Positions 8,435 to 15,925 of a stretch of 64,000 nucleotides of DNA are shown piece by piece. Both the position numbers and the translations under genes were made by a program. Source of the stretch: Rubrivirga marina. GTDB taxonomy: Bacteria; Bacteroidota; Rhodothermia; Rhodothermales; Rubricoccaceae. How positions within the stretch are numbered: the stretch's first letter is position 1; each line of letters opens with the position of its first letter. Location: the NCBI RefSeq assembly GCF_002283365.1, contig NZ_MQWD01000001.1, forward strand, positions 4,224,992 through 4,288,991, given 5' to 3'. The notes beneath the pieces were generated by a model that did not search any database, was not told the origin of the DNA, and saw nothing but the letters and a program-made list of their open reading frames with translations.

Positions 8435-8465
8435 CGTTGAGAGAGTCCACAGCCTCTCCGTGACC

Positions 8466-10715
8466 ATGCCCGCCACCGCCCCGCCCCCCGACGACCGCAC
8501 CGTGACCCTCCGCGTCGAGGGCATGGAGTGCGCCTCGTGCTCGGCCCGCGTCGAGCGCGTCCTCTCCCGCCTCGACGGCGTCGCCGAGGTGGGCGTGAAC
8601 CTCGCGACGGAGCGGGCGACCGTCCGCGCCCGGCCAGGGCTCTCGGACGACGTTATCGCGGAGGCCATCCGGAAGGCGGGCTTCGGGGCCGAGACGGAGG
8701 CCGCGGCCCGGAACGAGGCCGAGCGCGCCGCCACCAAGGACGCCGAGCGCGACCGCCAACGCACGCGGCTGTGGTGGGCCGTCGGCCTGACGATCCCGAT
8801 CTGGCTCCTCGAGATGGTCCCGATGCTCGTCCCCGGCGGGCACGCGTGGGTGGACGCGACGCTCGGCACGCAGCCCGTCCGGCTCATGCTGCTGGCGCTC
8901 GGGACGGCCGTCCAGTTCGGGCCGGGCCTCCACTTTTTCCGCGCCGGCTGGGCCGCGCTCCGCTCGGGCGCCCCGTCGATGGACACGCTCGTGATGATCG
9001 GCACGTCGGCGGCGTACGGCTACTCGGTCGTGGCGACGCTCGCGCCGGGCGTCCTCCCGGCCGGGGCCGACCACGTCTACTTCGAGGCCGCGGCGACCAT
9101 CATCACGCTCATCCTGGCCGGCCGCTACCTCGAGGCCGTCGCGAAAGGCCGGGCCGGCGAGGCCATCCGCGCGCTCCTCGACCTCCAGCCGCCGACGGCG
9201 CTCGCGCTCCGGAACGGCGAGCCGGTCGAGGTCCCACTGGCGGAGGTCGCCGTCGGCGACCGCGTCCTCGTCAAGCCCGGCGCCCGGGTGCCGGTCGACG
9301 GGACGGTCGTCGAGGGCCGGTCGTTCGTCGACGAGTCGGCGATGACGGGCGAGCCGGTCCCGGTCGAGAAAGAGCCCGAGGCCACGGTCGCAGCGGGGAC
9401 CGTCAACGGGACCGGCGCGCTGACCGTCGAGGCCATGGCCGTCGGCGGGGCGACGGCGCTCGCGCGGATCGTCCGGATGGTCGAGGACGCGCAGGGCTCG
9501 AAGCCGCCCATCCAGGCGCTCGCCGACCGCGTCGTCCGCGTGTTCGTCCCGTTCGTGCTCGCCACGGCCGCCGTCACGTTCGCCGCGTGGATGCTCGTCG
9601 GACCCGACCCGCGGCTGACGTACGCGCTCGTCGCGTCCGTCTCGGTCCTCATCATCGCGTGCCCATGCGCCATGGGCATCGCCACGCCGATCTCGGTCCT
9701 CGTGGGCACGGGCCGGGCCGCCGAGAAGGGCGCGTTCGTGCGTGAGGGCGCCGGCCTCCAGGCGCTCGCCGAGGCCGACCTGATCGTGTTCGACAAGACC
9801 GGCACGCTCACCGTCGGCCGCCCCGCCGTCACCGACGTCGTCGCGCTCGGTGACTTCGACGCCGAGGAGGCCGTTCGCCTCGCCGCGGCCGTCGAGCGGC
9901 AGAGCGAGCACCCGATCGCGCGCGCCCTCGTCGAGTACGCCCCCGGCGCGCCCGAGGCGGCCGACGTCGAGGCCGTGCCCGGGTACGGCGTCGCCGGGAC
10001 GGTCGGCGGGCGGCGCGTCGCCGTCGGCGCCGAGCGCTACCTCGACCGCCTCGGCGTGGCGCTGGACCCGACCGACCGCGAGCGGGCCGAGGCGTTGGCC
10101 GCCGACGGCAAGACGCCCGTGTGGGTCGTGGTCGACGACGCCCCGGCCGCGCTCCTGGCCGTCTCCGACCCGATCAAGCCCGGCGCGCGGGCGGCGCTCG
10201 ACGCACTCCGCCAGCGTGGCCTCGACCTCGCCCTCATCACCGGCGACGCCGAGACGACCGCCCGCGCCGTGGCCAAGCAACTCGGCATCGAGACGGTCCG
10301 GGCCGAGGTGCTCCCCGACGAGAAGGCCGACGCCGTGGCCGCGCTCCAGGCCGAAGGCCGCGTGGTCGCCTTCGTCGGCGACGGGATCAACGACGCGCCC
10401 GCCCTCGCTCGCGCCGACGCCGGGCTGGCCATGGGCACGGGCACCGACGTGGCCATCGAGGCCGGCGACGTGGTCCTCGCGGGCGGTGACATCGAGGCCG
10501 TCGGTCGCGCCGTCGGCGTCGCGCGGGCCACGCTTCGCAACATCCGCCAGAACCTGTTCTGGGCCTTCGCCTACAACGTGGTCCTGATCCCGGTCGCGGC
10601 CGGCGTCCTCTACCCGGCCCTCGGCGTCCTCCTCTCCCCCATGCTCGCCGCCCTCGCGATGGTGTTTTCCGACCTGTTCGTGATCGGCAACGCGCTCCGG
10701 CTCCGCTCGGCGTGA
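8466..10715 (+). CDS. copA: Copper-translocating P1B-type ATPase CopA
   Basis: The 749-aa protein has one N-terminal HMA domain (GMECASC, Cys22 and Cys25), eight membrane helices, the actuator loop (DESAMTGEPVPVEKEP), the Cu(I) site CPC in TM6 (residues ~399-401, ACPCAMGIATP), the phosphorylation motif DKTGT (Asp ~443), the SEHPIARAL nucleotide-binding His-Pro, and GDGINDAPAL near 638. TM7 has the YN pair (FAYNVVLIP). These define P1B-1 Cu(I) exporters. TM8 reads MVFSD (near 732) instead of the usual MxxSS, an atypical third copper-site motif. Preceded by the MerR dyad and followed after 47 bp by a CopZ-like gene. Upstream in-frame ATGs exist (8358), but 8466 directly precedes the HMA domain. 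Confidence 0.96.
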   Translation: MPATAPPPDDRTVTLRVEGMECASCSARVERVLSRLDGVAEVGVNLATERATVRARPGLSDDVIAEAIRKAGFGAETEAAARNEAERAATKDAERDRQRTRLWWAVGLTIPIWLLEMVPMLVPGGHAWVDATLGTQPVRLMLLALGTAVQFGPGLHFFRAGWAALRSGAPSMDTLVMIGTSAAYGYSVVATLAPGVLPAGADHVYFEAAATIITLILAGRYLEAVAKGRAGEAIRALLDLQPPTALALRNGEPVEVPLAEVAVGDRVLVKPGARVPVDGTVVEGRSFVDESAMTGEPVPVEKEPEATVAAGTVNGTGALTVEAMAVGGATALARIVRMVEDAQGSKPPIQALADRVVRVFVPFVLATAAVTFAAWMLVGPDPRLTYALVASVSVLIIACPCAMGIATPISVLVGTGRAAEKGAFVREGAGLQALAEADLIVFDKTGTLTVGRPAVTDVVALGDFDAEEAVRLAAAVERQSEHPIARALVEYAPGAPEAADVEAVPGYGVAGTVGGRRVAVGAERYLDRLGVALDPTDRERAEALAADGKTPVWVVVDDAPAALLAVSDPIKPGARAALDALRQRGLDLALITGDAETTARAVAKQLGIETVRAEVLPDEKADAVAALQAEGRVVAFVGDGINDAPALARADAGLAMGTGTDVAIEAGDVVLAGGDIEAVGRAVGVARATLRNIRQNLFWAFAYNVVLIPVAAGVLYPALGVLLSPMLAALAMVFSDLFVIGNALRLRSA

Positions 10716-10762
10716 CGCCTAGGGCGAGCGCACCCTCCCCTCTCTCCATCCCCTCCCCTGTC

Positions 10763-11011
10763 ATGACCATGAAGCTGATGCCCGACCGTCACGTCGAAGT
10801 CCTCGAGATCGAGGGCATGACCTGCGACCACTGCGTCAAATCCGTCCGCGAGGCGCTGGCCGGCGTGTCGAACGCCGTCGTCCGGTCGGTCGAGATCGGG
10901 CGGGCGGAGGTCGACGCCGGGCCGGAGGCCACGCGCGAGCAACTCGTCGCGGCCGTCGAGGGGGCTGGGTTCGACGTCGTGGGCGGGACGAGCGAAGCCG
11001 CCCCCGAGTAG
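10763..11011 (+). CDS. CopZ-like heavy-metal-associated domain chaperone
   Basis: The 82-aa product is a single HMA domain with the metal motif GMTCDHC (Cys ~21 and ~24) and the typical tail AAVEGAGFDV. Such small cytosolic proteins carry Cu(I) to CopA and to MerR-type regulators. The ATG at 10763 is used; a second in-frame ATG at 10769 is equally possible. It is the last gene of the copper run and is likely co-transcribed with copA. Confidence 0.9.
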   Translation: MTMKLMPDRHVEVLEIEGMTCDHCVKSVREALAGVSNAVVRSVEIGRAEVDAGPEATREQLVAAVEGAGFDVVGGTSEAAPE

Positions 11012-11015
11012 CCCG

Positions 11016-11024
11016 TAGCTTCCG
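11016..11024 (+). promoter_or_regulatory. TAGCTTCCG -7-type promoter element
   Basis: TAGCTTCCG lies 15 bp before the ATG of the repeat protein at 11040. The same TAnCTT hexamer recurs upstream of many starts in this window, matching the Bacteroidota -7 box TAnnTTTG. No -33 element is evident. Confidence 0.45.
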
Positions 11025-11039
11025 GGCCGACCTTTTCCG

Positions 11040-11522
11040 ATGATGGCCGACGACTCGACCCCGACTCCCCGCAAGTCCGACGTGCGCGCCGGCGGCACGC
11101 TCGACCTCTCGACCGGCGCGCCCCCCCCGCCGCCGCCCGAGCCCACGCCGCTCCCGCCCGCCCCCGCCGACACCGACGTGAAGGCCGGGCGGACGCTCAA
11201 CCTGTCGACGGGCAGGGCGCCGTCGGCCCCGCGTCGGAAGCCGGCCGCGGCGTCGCTCGGCCCCGGCCCCGTCGTCCGCGAGACGCTCGACCTGTCGAGC
11301 AAGACGCCCGAGCCGTCCGCCGAGGCCGCTCCCTCGGCGGCGCCCAGCGCACCGTCGCAGCCGGGCTCTGGTGGATCGCGGGGCACCAAGCCGAAGGGCG
11401 GCGACCGCCGCGACGACCGCAAGGGGGGGCGCTCGAATCGCGGCGAGGCCCCGACCGCCTCGGGCGAGTCGCTGGCGGACCTCCTCGACCCCGACGTCCT
11501 GGCGAAGCTCCGCGGCGGCTGA
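11040..11522 (+). CDS. Disordered Pro/Ala-rich protein with TLDLSTG repeats
   Basis: The 160-aa protein has no recognisable domain. It carries three spaced copies of a short motif: DVRAGGTLDLSTG (residues ~14-26), DVKAGRTLNLSTG (~45-57) and VVRETLDLSSK (~79-89), separated by Pro-rich linkers. A Gly/Arg/Lys-rich patch (GGDRRDDRKGG) follows, and the C-terminus (ESLADLLDPDVLAKLRGG) is a short predicted helix. The layout suggests linear binding motifs on a flexible chain. It follows the copper genes but its own promoter-like element suggests separate expression. Two adjacent ATGs (11040 and 11043) are possible starts. Confidence 0.6.
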   Translation: MMADDSTPTPRKSDVRAGGTLDLSTGAPPPPPPEPTPLPPAPADTDVKAGRTLNLSTGRAPSAPRRKPAAASLGPGPVVRETLDLSSKTPEPSAEAAPSAAPSAPSQPGSGGSRGTKPKGGDRRDDRKGGRSNRGEAPTASGESLADLLDPDVLAKLRGG

Positions 11523-11586
11523 CCCCGCCTCGGGCTTCCGTTCGGCCGGGCCGGAGTCGTTCGGTCCGGTGCCGATCCTCTCCTCC

Positions 11587-11697
11587 TGTCGTCCTGAGCG
11601 GAGCGAAGGATCTCGTTGGACTCAGCCTCGTGGCCTATCGACGTGGCGAGGGTACCGACACGTGATCTTTCGTCGCCCCGCTCCTCAGGATGACATG
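11587..11697. repeat. MITE-like element 1 with CATCCTGAGC-type ends
   Basis: The left end reads GTCGTCCTGAGCGGAGCGAA then GGATCTCG; the right end has GATCTTTCG and CTCCTCAGGATGACA, roughly its inverted complement. The ~110-bp unit has no coding potential. Similar ends recur at 11731-11843 and 15594-15735. The 388-bp gap 11523-11910 between the repeat protein and the P450 holds only this element, its sibling and half of a dispersed palindrome near 11895. Confidence 0.75.
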
Positions 11698-11730
11698 TGG
11701 AAGGGGGCGGAGGAAGGTCCACACGCAGAG

Positions 11731-11843
11731 ACGTCATCCTGAACGGCCGCGAGGGATCTCGACGCCGTCGTTCCCGCTCGTCGAAGGCGCAGCCAGCGAC
11801 CGGTAGCGTCTCATCAAGGCCCTTCGCTACGCTCAGGATGACG
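11731..11843. repeat. MITE-like element 2 with CATCCTGAGC-type ends
   Basis: Starts ACGTCATCCTGAACGG and GAGGGATCTC, ends CCCTTCGCTACGCTCAGGAT plus GAC, the inverted complement of the family end. Its ~60-bp interior differs from element 1. It abuts element 1 with a 33-bp gap. Confidence 0.75.
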
Positions 11844-11910
11844 AACGAGGCTGAACGGAGGCAACGCAGGGCACCCGCCTCTCTCCCCCATCCCACCGAG
11901 GCGGGCGGGC

Positions 11911-13215
11911 TCAGCGCGGCGTGACGCGGAGCGGGAGCCCGTCGGCGGCGCGGATGATGACGCCGGGGACGAGCCGCGGCGGCCCGCCGACCTGCTCGAA
12001 ATCGAACCGAGCGACTAGCTCCGACACCATCAGGCGGGCCTGCTGGAGCGCCATTCGCTTGCCGATGCACGTGTGGCGGCCGTGCGAGAACGGGAGGTAC
12101 TCCATGCCGAGGAGCGCGTCGTTGTCGGGCGCGTCGAAAAAGCGCGCTGGCGCGAACGCGTCGGGGTCGGGCCACCACGCCGGGTTCCGCTGGAGGGCGA
12201 ACGGCGAGGCCATCACGTGCTCGCCCTTCGGGACCGTGAACCCGCCGAGTTCGACGTCCTCGGTGGCCGTTCGGTGGATGGCCCAGACGGCCGGGTAGAG
12301 GCGAAGCGTCTCGCGGAGGACGGCCTCCAGGACCGGCCGGTCGTCCGCCTCGGCCTCGGTGCGGACGGCGTCCGCGAGGTCGGGCCGGGCGGCGAGGCTC
12401 CAGAGGGCGAAGGTCACGAGCGCCGACGTCGTGTCGAAGCCGGCCACCAGGAGCGTCCCGATCTCGTCGTGGAGGTTCTGCGCGTCGACCTCGCCGCGCG
12501 CCTCGGCCTCAAGGAGCGTGGCGAGCAGGAGCCCGGCGGAGTACCGCCCCGAGCGCGTCCCGTCGATGAGGTCGGCAATGAACGCGTCGAGGCGGGCGAG
12601 GGCGCCGCGGACGGCCGTCTCGCGCCACCGGATGCCGACGAGCGCCAGGTTCTGCCGGATCACGGTGCTCCGCATCCCGACAAACTGGAGCACCGCGTCG
12701 AGGTCCGCGATGACCTGCCGGTCGTCGACAGGCGCCTCGGGGCTGAACATGATGCGGACGAGCGCGCGGAGGAGGACCCGCTTGGCGTCCTCCTGCACGT
12801 CGACGACGGCGCCGGGCACGCGGCGCCAGCGGTCGGCGAGCGCGTCGGTCTCGACTCGGGTCGCCTCGTCCACCACGGCGACGTGGCCGCGGGCGTAGGC
12901 CGGGCGGAGCCGCTTCCGCTGCTCGACCCACGTGGTCTCGTCCGAAAAGAGGAGACCGGCGCCCACCAGCTTGCGGAGCTCGCCCAGCCACCGCGACCGC
13001 GAGAACCGCTCCGGCACGCGGACGAGGAACTCCTTGACCACGTCCGGATGGTTGACGACGAAGCTGGCACCCGGACCGAACTGGAGGTGGACGACGGGGT
13101 CGTCGTAGCGCCGGCTGAGCTCGACGAGGTACGCCAACACGCCCCTCCGGAAGCGGGGCAGCTCTCGGAGGATCGCGGCGTTCTTCGGTCCGGGCGGAAG
13201 GGCGACGTCGGTCAC
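11911..13215 (-). CDS. Cytochrome P450
   Basis: The 434-aa product has every P450 landmark: the I-helix oxygen motif LLVAGFDTTSALVT, the K-helix ExxR (RETLRLYP), the aromatic/PERF-region AFAPARFF and the haem-binding loop FSHGRHTCIGKRMA (axial Cys383). Its overall type is the soluble bacterial/CYP4-like class. Family function is haem-thiolate monooxygenation; the substrate is unknown and no redox partner is adjacent. The GTG start at 13215 overlaps the stop of the upstream acyltransferase gene (GTGA), so the two are translated together, hinting at a shared pathway. Confidence 0.93.
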   Translation of the reverse strand: MTDVALPPGPKNAAILRELPRFRRGVLAYLVELSRRYDDPVVHLQFGPGASFVVNHPDVVKEFLVRVPERFSRSRWLGELRKLVGAGLLFSDETTWVEQRKRLRPAYARGHVAVVDEATRVETDALADRWRRVPGAVVDVQEDAKRVLLRALVRIMFSPEAPVDDRQVIADLDAVLQFVGMRSTVIRQNLALVGIRWRETAVRGALARLDAFIADLIDGTRSGRYSAGLLLATLLEAEARGEVDAQNLHDEIGTLLVAGFDTTSALVTFALWSLAARPDLADAVRTEAEADDRPVLEAVLRETLRLYPAVWAIHRTATEDVELGGFTVPKGEHVMASPFALQRNPAWWPDPDAFAPARFFDAPDNDALLGMEYLPFSHGRHTCIGKRMALQQARLMVSELVARFDFEQVGGPPRLVPGVIIRAADGLPLRVTPR

Positions 13216-14039
13216 GAGTCGGAGTCTGGGGAGCGGTCGAGAGCGGAGGGGTCGAGCAGTCGGCGGTGGACGCTCTGGATGAAGGCCCCGACTTCCAGCC
13301 CGTCGACGAGCCGGTGGTCGAACGTGAAGCAGAGGACGGCCCGGCGCCGCACGACGACCTCCCCCCCGACGGCCGCCGGCATCTCGCGCGGGGGGAGGAC
13401 GGCGACGAGCGACGCGTTCCGGGCAGCCGGGAAGAGCGGGACGAACGCCTCCGTAAAGGCGCCGCGGTCGTGGTCGTAGCCCCGCGCGACCGGCTCCATG
13501 CTCGTCACGACGAGCGCGCCGTAGCTCTCCGGCGCGAGGTCGAACCGGGCCATCGGCACGCCGAGGTGGGCCAGGCCGCGGGCCGCGCGGAAGACGCCGT
13601 GGCGGAGCGGCCACGGGAGGCCCGCCAGGACGTACTCGGCGAGCGGCCCGCGCTTCGCCCGGTCGCGGAGCCCGCGGATCTGCGCCCGCAACGTGCTCGC
13701 GAGCGCCGTCGCCGACGCCACGTGCGCGTCGCGGAGCGGGAGCGCGAGGAGGCCGCCCTGCCCCGGCACCGGCGCTGTGATCGAGACCGTCACGCCGTCG
13801 CGCGCTCGGACGCGCCCTCGCTGGAGGTACCCGTTGAGCGCCGGGACGTCCTCGGCGACCGCGCGGGCGGCGGCGGCCGCGACGAAGGGCAGGAACCCGA
13901 CGGCGCGCTGGGCCCCGGGCGTCGCCGCGAGGTGGGCCTCGACGGGCTCCGCGTCGACCTCGATCCGCACCAGAATCCGCCCCGAGTGGGGCGCATCGAA
14001 GAGCGTCGCCGCGAGACGGCGCCAGGGGGTGTCGAGCAC
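13212..14039 (-). CDS. Stand-alone 2-oxoacid-dehydrogenase-type acyltransferase domain
   Basis: The 275-aa protein resembles only the catalytic (E2p/E2o, chloramphenicol-acetyltransferase-like) domain: N-terminal MLDTPWRRLAATLF, substrate region ALVVTSMEPVARG, and the catalytic C-terminal motif FTFDHRLVDG with intact His and Asp. It lacks lipoyl and E1/E3-binding domains, so it cannot form a normal dehydrogenase core; stand-alone versions are known and poorly characterised. GTG start at 14039 with TACCTT at 14068-14073 upstream. Coupled to the P450 gene by a 4-bp overlap. Acyl transfer to a P450 substrate or product is a reasonable guess only. Confidence 0.8.
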   Translation of the reverse strand: MLDTPWRRLAATLFDAPHSGRILVRIEVDAEPVEAHLAATPGAQRAVGFLPFVAAAAARAVAEDVPALNGYLQRGRVRARDGVTVSITAPVPGQGGLLALPLRDAHVASATALASTLRAQIRGLRDRAKRGPLAEYVLAGLPWPLRHGVFRAARGLAHLGVPMARFDLAPESYGALVVTSMEPVARGYDHDRGAFTEAFVPLFPAARNASLVAVLPPREMPAAVGGEVVVRRRAVLCFTFDHRLVDGLEVGAFIQSVHRRLLDPSALDRSPDSDS

Positions 14040-14067
14040 GGAGCGGGAGGACGGGGGCGGAGCCCGG

Positions 14068-14073
14068 AAGGTA
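14068..14073 (-). promoter_or_regulatory. TACCTT -7-type promoter element
   Basis: On the minus strand TACCTT lies 28 bp before the GTG of the acyltransferase gene. It matches the TAnCTT hexamer repeated before many genes here. Confidence 0.4.
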
Positions 14074-14090
14074 GGCCGACCGCCCGGGCG

Positions 14091-14738
14091 CTACCTCCGC
14101 TCGCGCTTCCAGAACTCGCGCACGCGCGTCTCGATGGCGTCGATGCCCGGCAGCGAGAGGCCGCGGCGAAGCGCCTCCCGCACGATGAGGGTCCGGAGCG
14201 TCTGGTCGGCCGGGGGCAGCGGGTGGAGCGACGCCTGGATCGGGCGGACGATCGGCCCGAGGAGGTTGTCGACCAGCCCGAGGCGGAACGCGACGAAGCC
14301 GGCCACGCCGGTCCACACCGCGGCGAACATCCCGGCCGACGCGAACGCGCTCAGCACGCCGATGTAGATGAGGCCCTGGACGACCGGCTGCTCCATCACC
14401 TTCAACGCGGGGATCGCGCCGGGCAGCACGAGGCCAGGCGCGGCGGCGCTCCACAGCGCGTAGAGGAGGAGCACCGTCCCGAGCGCGCCCCACCACGGGA
14501 GCGCGAGCAGGAGGGCCGGCAGGAGGAGCACGGCGACCGTCTGCGGCGAGCGGAGCCACACGCCGGCCCGGAGCAGCAGCGGCCCGAGGCCGACCGCCTC
14601 GACGACCTCTCTGGCGTACTCGCGCAGGAGCGGCTCGGTCGTCCGGTAGTGCGTGCCGTCGGCCGACAGGAGGCCGGCGGGCGTGTCGACGTAGAGCGGG
14701 ACGTCGCGGGCGGGGCGGCGGGACCAGGGCCAGGTCAT
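14091..14738 (-). CDS. Membrane protein of unknown function
   Basis: The 215-aa protein has about four hydrophobic segments between residues ~65 and 155 (TVAVLLLPALLLALPWWGAL, LGTVLLLYALWSAAAPGLVL, two more), with a cytosolic-looking charged C-terminus ending EFWKRERR. No family recognised. The start overlaps the stop of the DUF4230 gene (ATGA at 14735-14738), so it is translationally coupled to it. Confidence 0.65.
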   Translation of the reverse strand: MTWPWSRRPARDVPLYVDTPAGLLSADGTHYRTTEPLLREYAREVVEAVGLGPLLLRAGVWLRSPQTVAVLLLPALLLALPWWGALGTVLLLYALWSAAAPGLVLPGAIPALKVMEQPVVQGLIYIGVLSAFASAGMFAAVWTGVAGFVAFRLGLVDNLLGPIVRPIQASLHPLPPADQTLRTLIVREALRRGLSLPGIDAIETRVREFWKRERR

Positions 14739-15454
14739 TCGGGAGGGACAGTGCGGCGGGAGCCCTCGGCGTTGACGTCGAGCGTGTCGCCGGGCGCGAT
14801 CACGAACCGGAAGCGGACGTCGTCCAGGTTCACGCCGGCGGCTTCGAGGGGCGAGGCCAGGACACGGCGGAGCGCGCGGGCCGAGTTGACGCGGGGCTGC
14901 TGCGACGTGTCGAGGTGCTCCTCGGCCTGGCGCCGGAGCGCCGGGCGGACCTGGTGGAGCGTCTGCTCGACCGTTCGCTCCGTGAGCGACGGCGTGAGGC
15001 GGGCCTGCCCGCTCAGGTCGATCTCGACGTCGGCGTCCTCGAGTTGGGGCTCGACGGAGAACACGCTCAGCGGCGGGAGGACGACCTCGACCACGCCGTC
15101 CTCGCGGAACCGGATGGCCTCGGCGTCGAAGTCGTCGAGCGAGAACCCGTACGTCATCGTGGCCGGCACGTGGACGGTGACCTCGGCCCGGCCCGTCTCG
15201 ACGTCGAGGAGCCGGAGCCGCCAGCGCCGCGCGCTCGACCCGGACAGCGTGGACGACAGCCGGCCGGTCACGACGAACCCCTCGGCCGCCTCGCTCTCGA
15301 TGCGGGTCTGGACGAGCGTCCGGACATCTTCCTCAGTCAGCCCGCTGCCGCCGCGGACGAGCGCGACGCCGAGGGCGAGGGCGACAGCCAGCGCCGCGGC
15401 TAACGCGAGACCGATGACGATCCCGACGCGGCGGGGACGGGGGGACTCAGGCAT
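14735..15454 (-). CDS. DUF4230 membrane-anchored protein
   Basis: The chosen ATG (15454, MPESPRPRR) gives a 239-aa protein with one N-terminal membrane helix (residues ~11-31, VGIVIGLALAAALAVALALG) and a DUF4230 domain: a beta-rich segment with FVVTGRLSSTL, AEVTVHVPATMTYGFSLDD and VEVVLPPLSVFSVEP, followed by an Arg/Gln-rich helix. DUF4230 proteins are uncharacterised envelope proteins. The frame remains open upstream through the heptamer array, but that part would encode only SPFPVPR repeats and is unlikely to be real. Confidence 0.82.
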   Translation of the reverse strand: MPESPRPRRVGIVIGLALAAALAVALALGVALVRGGSGLTEEDVRTLVQTRIESEAAEGFVVTGRLSSTLSGSSARRWRLRLLDVETGRAEVTVHVPATMTYGFSLDDFDAEAIRFREDGVVEVVLPPLSVFSVEPQLEDADVEIDLSGQARLTPSLTERTVEQTLHQVRPALRRQAEEHLDTSQQPRVNSARALRRVLASPLEAAGVNLDDVRFRFVIAPGDTLDVNAEGSRRTVPPE

Positions 15455-15487
15455 GGGGCCGGTACGACGCGGGGCGAGCGGGGATTC

Positions 15488-15537
15488 GGGAACGGGGAAC
15501 GGGGAACGGGGAACGGGGAACGGGGAACGGGGAACGG
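15488..15537. repeat. 7-bp tandem array, unit GGGGAAC, about 7 copies
   Basis: AAC recurs exactly every 7 bp at 15491, 15498, 15505, 15512, 15519, 15526 and 15533. The array lies 34 bp upstream of the DUF4230 start codon and reads GTTCCCC on that gene's coding strand. It is part of a 471-bp non-coding gap (15455-15925) that otherwise holds MITE-like element 3 and one dispersed palindrome. Confidence 0.9.
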
Positions 15538-15593
15538 AAGGTGCCTGCTGGCGGACCGCGTCGCCAACCGGCCAGGCACTCGCTCTACTCCGT

Positions 15594-15735
15594 GTCATCC
15601 TGAGCGAGCGCAGCGAGGCGAAGGATCTCTGGCGCGGCCGCGTCTCAAGCCGACCGCCGAGAGCGATGACCAGCTGCAGGGCTCGCCAACGACCCTTCCA
15701 CTCCGCCGTTGCGCGGCTCCGCTCGGGATGACATG
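15594..15735. repeat. MITE-like element 3 with CATCCTGAGC-type ends
   Basis: The left end reads GTCATCCTGAGCGAGCG and GGCGAAGGATCTC; the right end reads CCCTTCCACTCC and GCTCCGCTCGGGATGACA, a degenerate inverted complement. Length ~140 bp, no coding content. Together with elements 1 and 2 it brackets the P450/DUF4230 cassette. Confidence 0.72.
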
Positions 15736-15800
15736 GTGGAGAGGCCATGCGCGTCAGACGCGATGGCCGGACGGCAGCCCAGACCACGGGGGCCAAGTCC

Positions 15801-15824
15801 GCCCGCCTCGGTGTCGAGGCGGGC
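15801..15824. repeat. Dispersed palindrome downstream of EamA gene
   Basis: GCCCGCCTCG and CGAGGCGGGC flank the centre GTGT; 10-bp perfect arms. It lies about 100 bp beyond the stop of the minus-strand EamA gene. Confidence 0.85.
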
Positions 15825-15925
15825 AGAGTCGCCACCGGAGCGCCGGCAGCCGGGGGACCCACGGCGCCCGCGCTCTCCCCGTTCCTCGTACCCTCTCCCT
15901 CGTTCCGAGAGCGGAGCCAGCCCCC

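Noticed and set aside
13266-15731. 821-codon open frame on the plus strand
   Set aside because: Runs opposite the acyltransferase, membrane and DUF4230 genes and across repeats; composition is Arg/Glu/Asp-biased without domains.
15455-15862. N-terminal extension of the DUF4230 protein through the heptamer array
   Set aside because: It would add SPFPVPR repeats and cross the MITE-like element; the ATG at 15454 directly precedes the membrane anchor.
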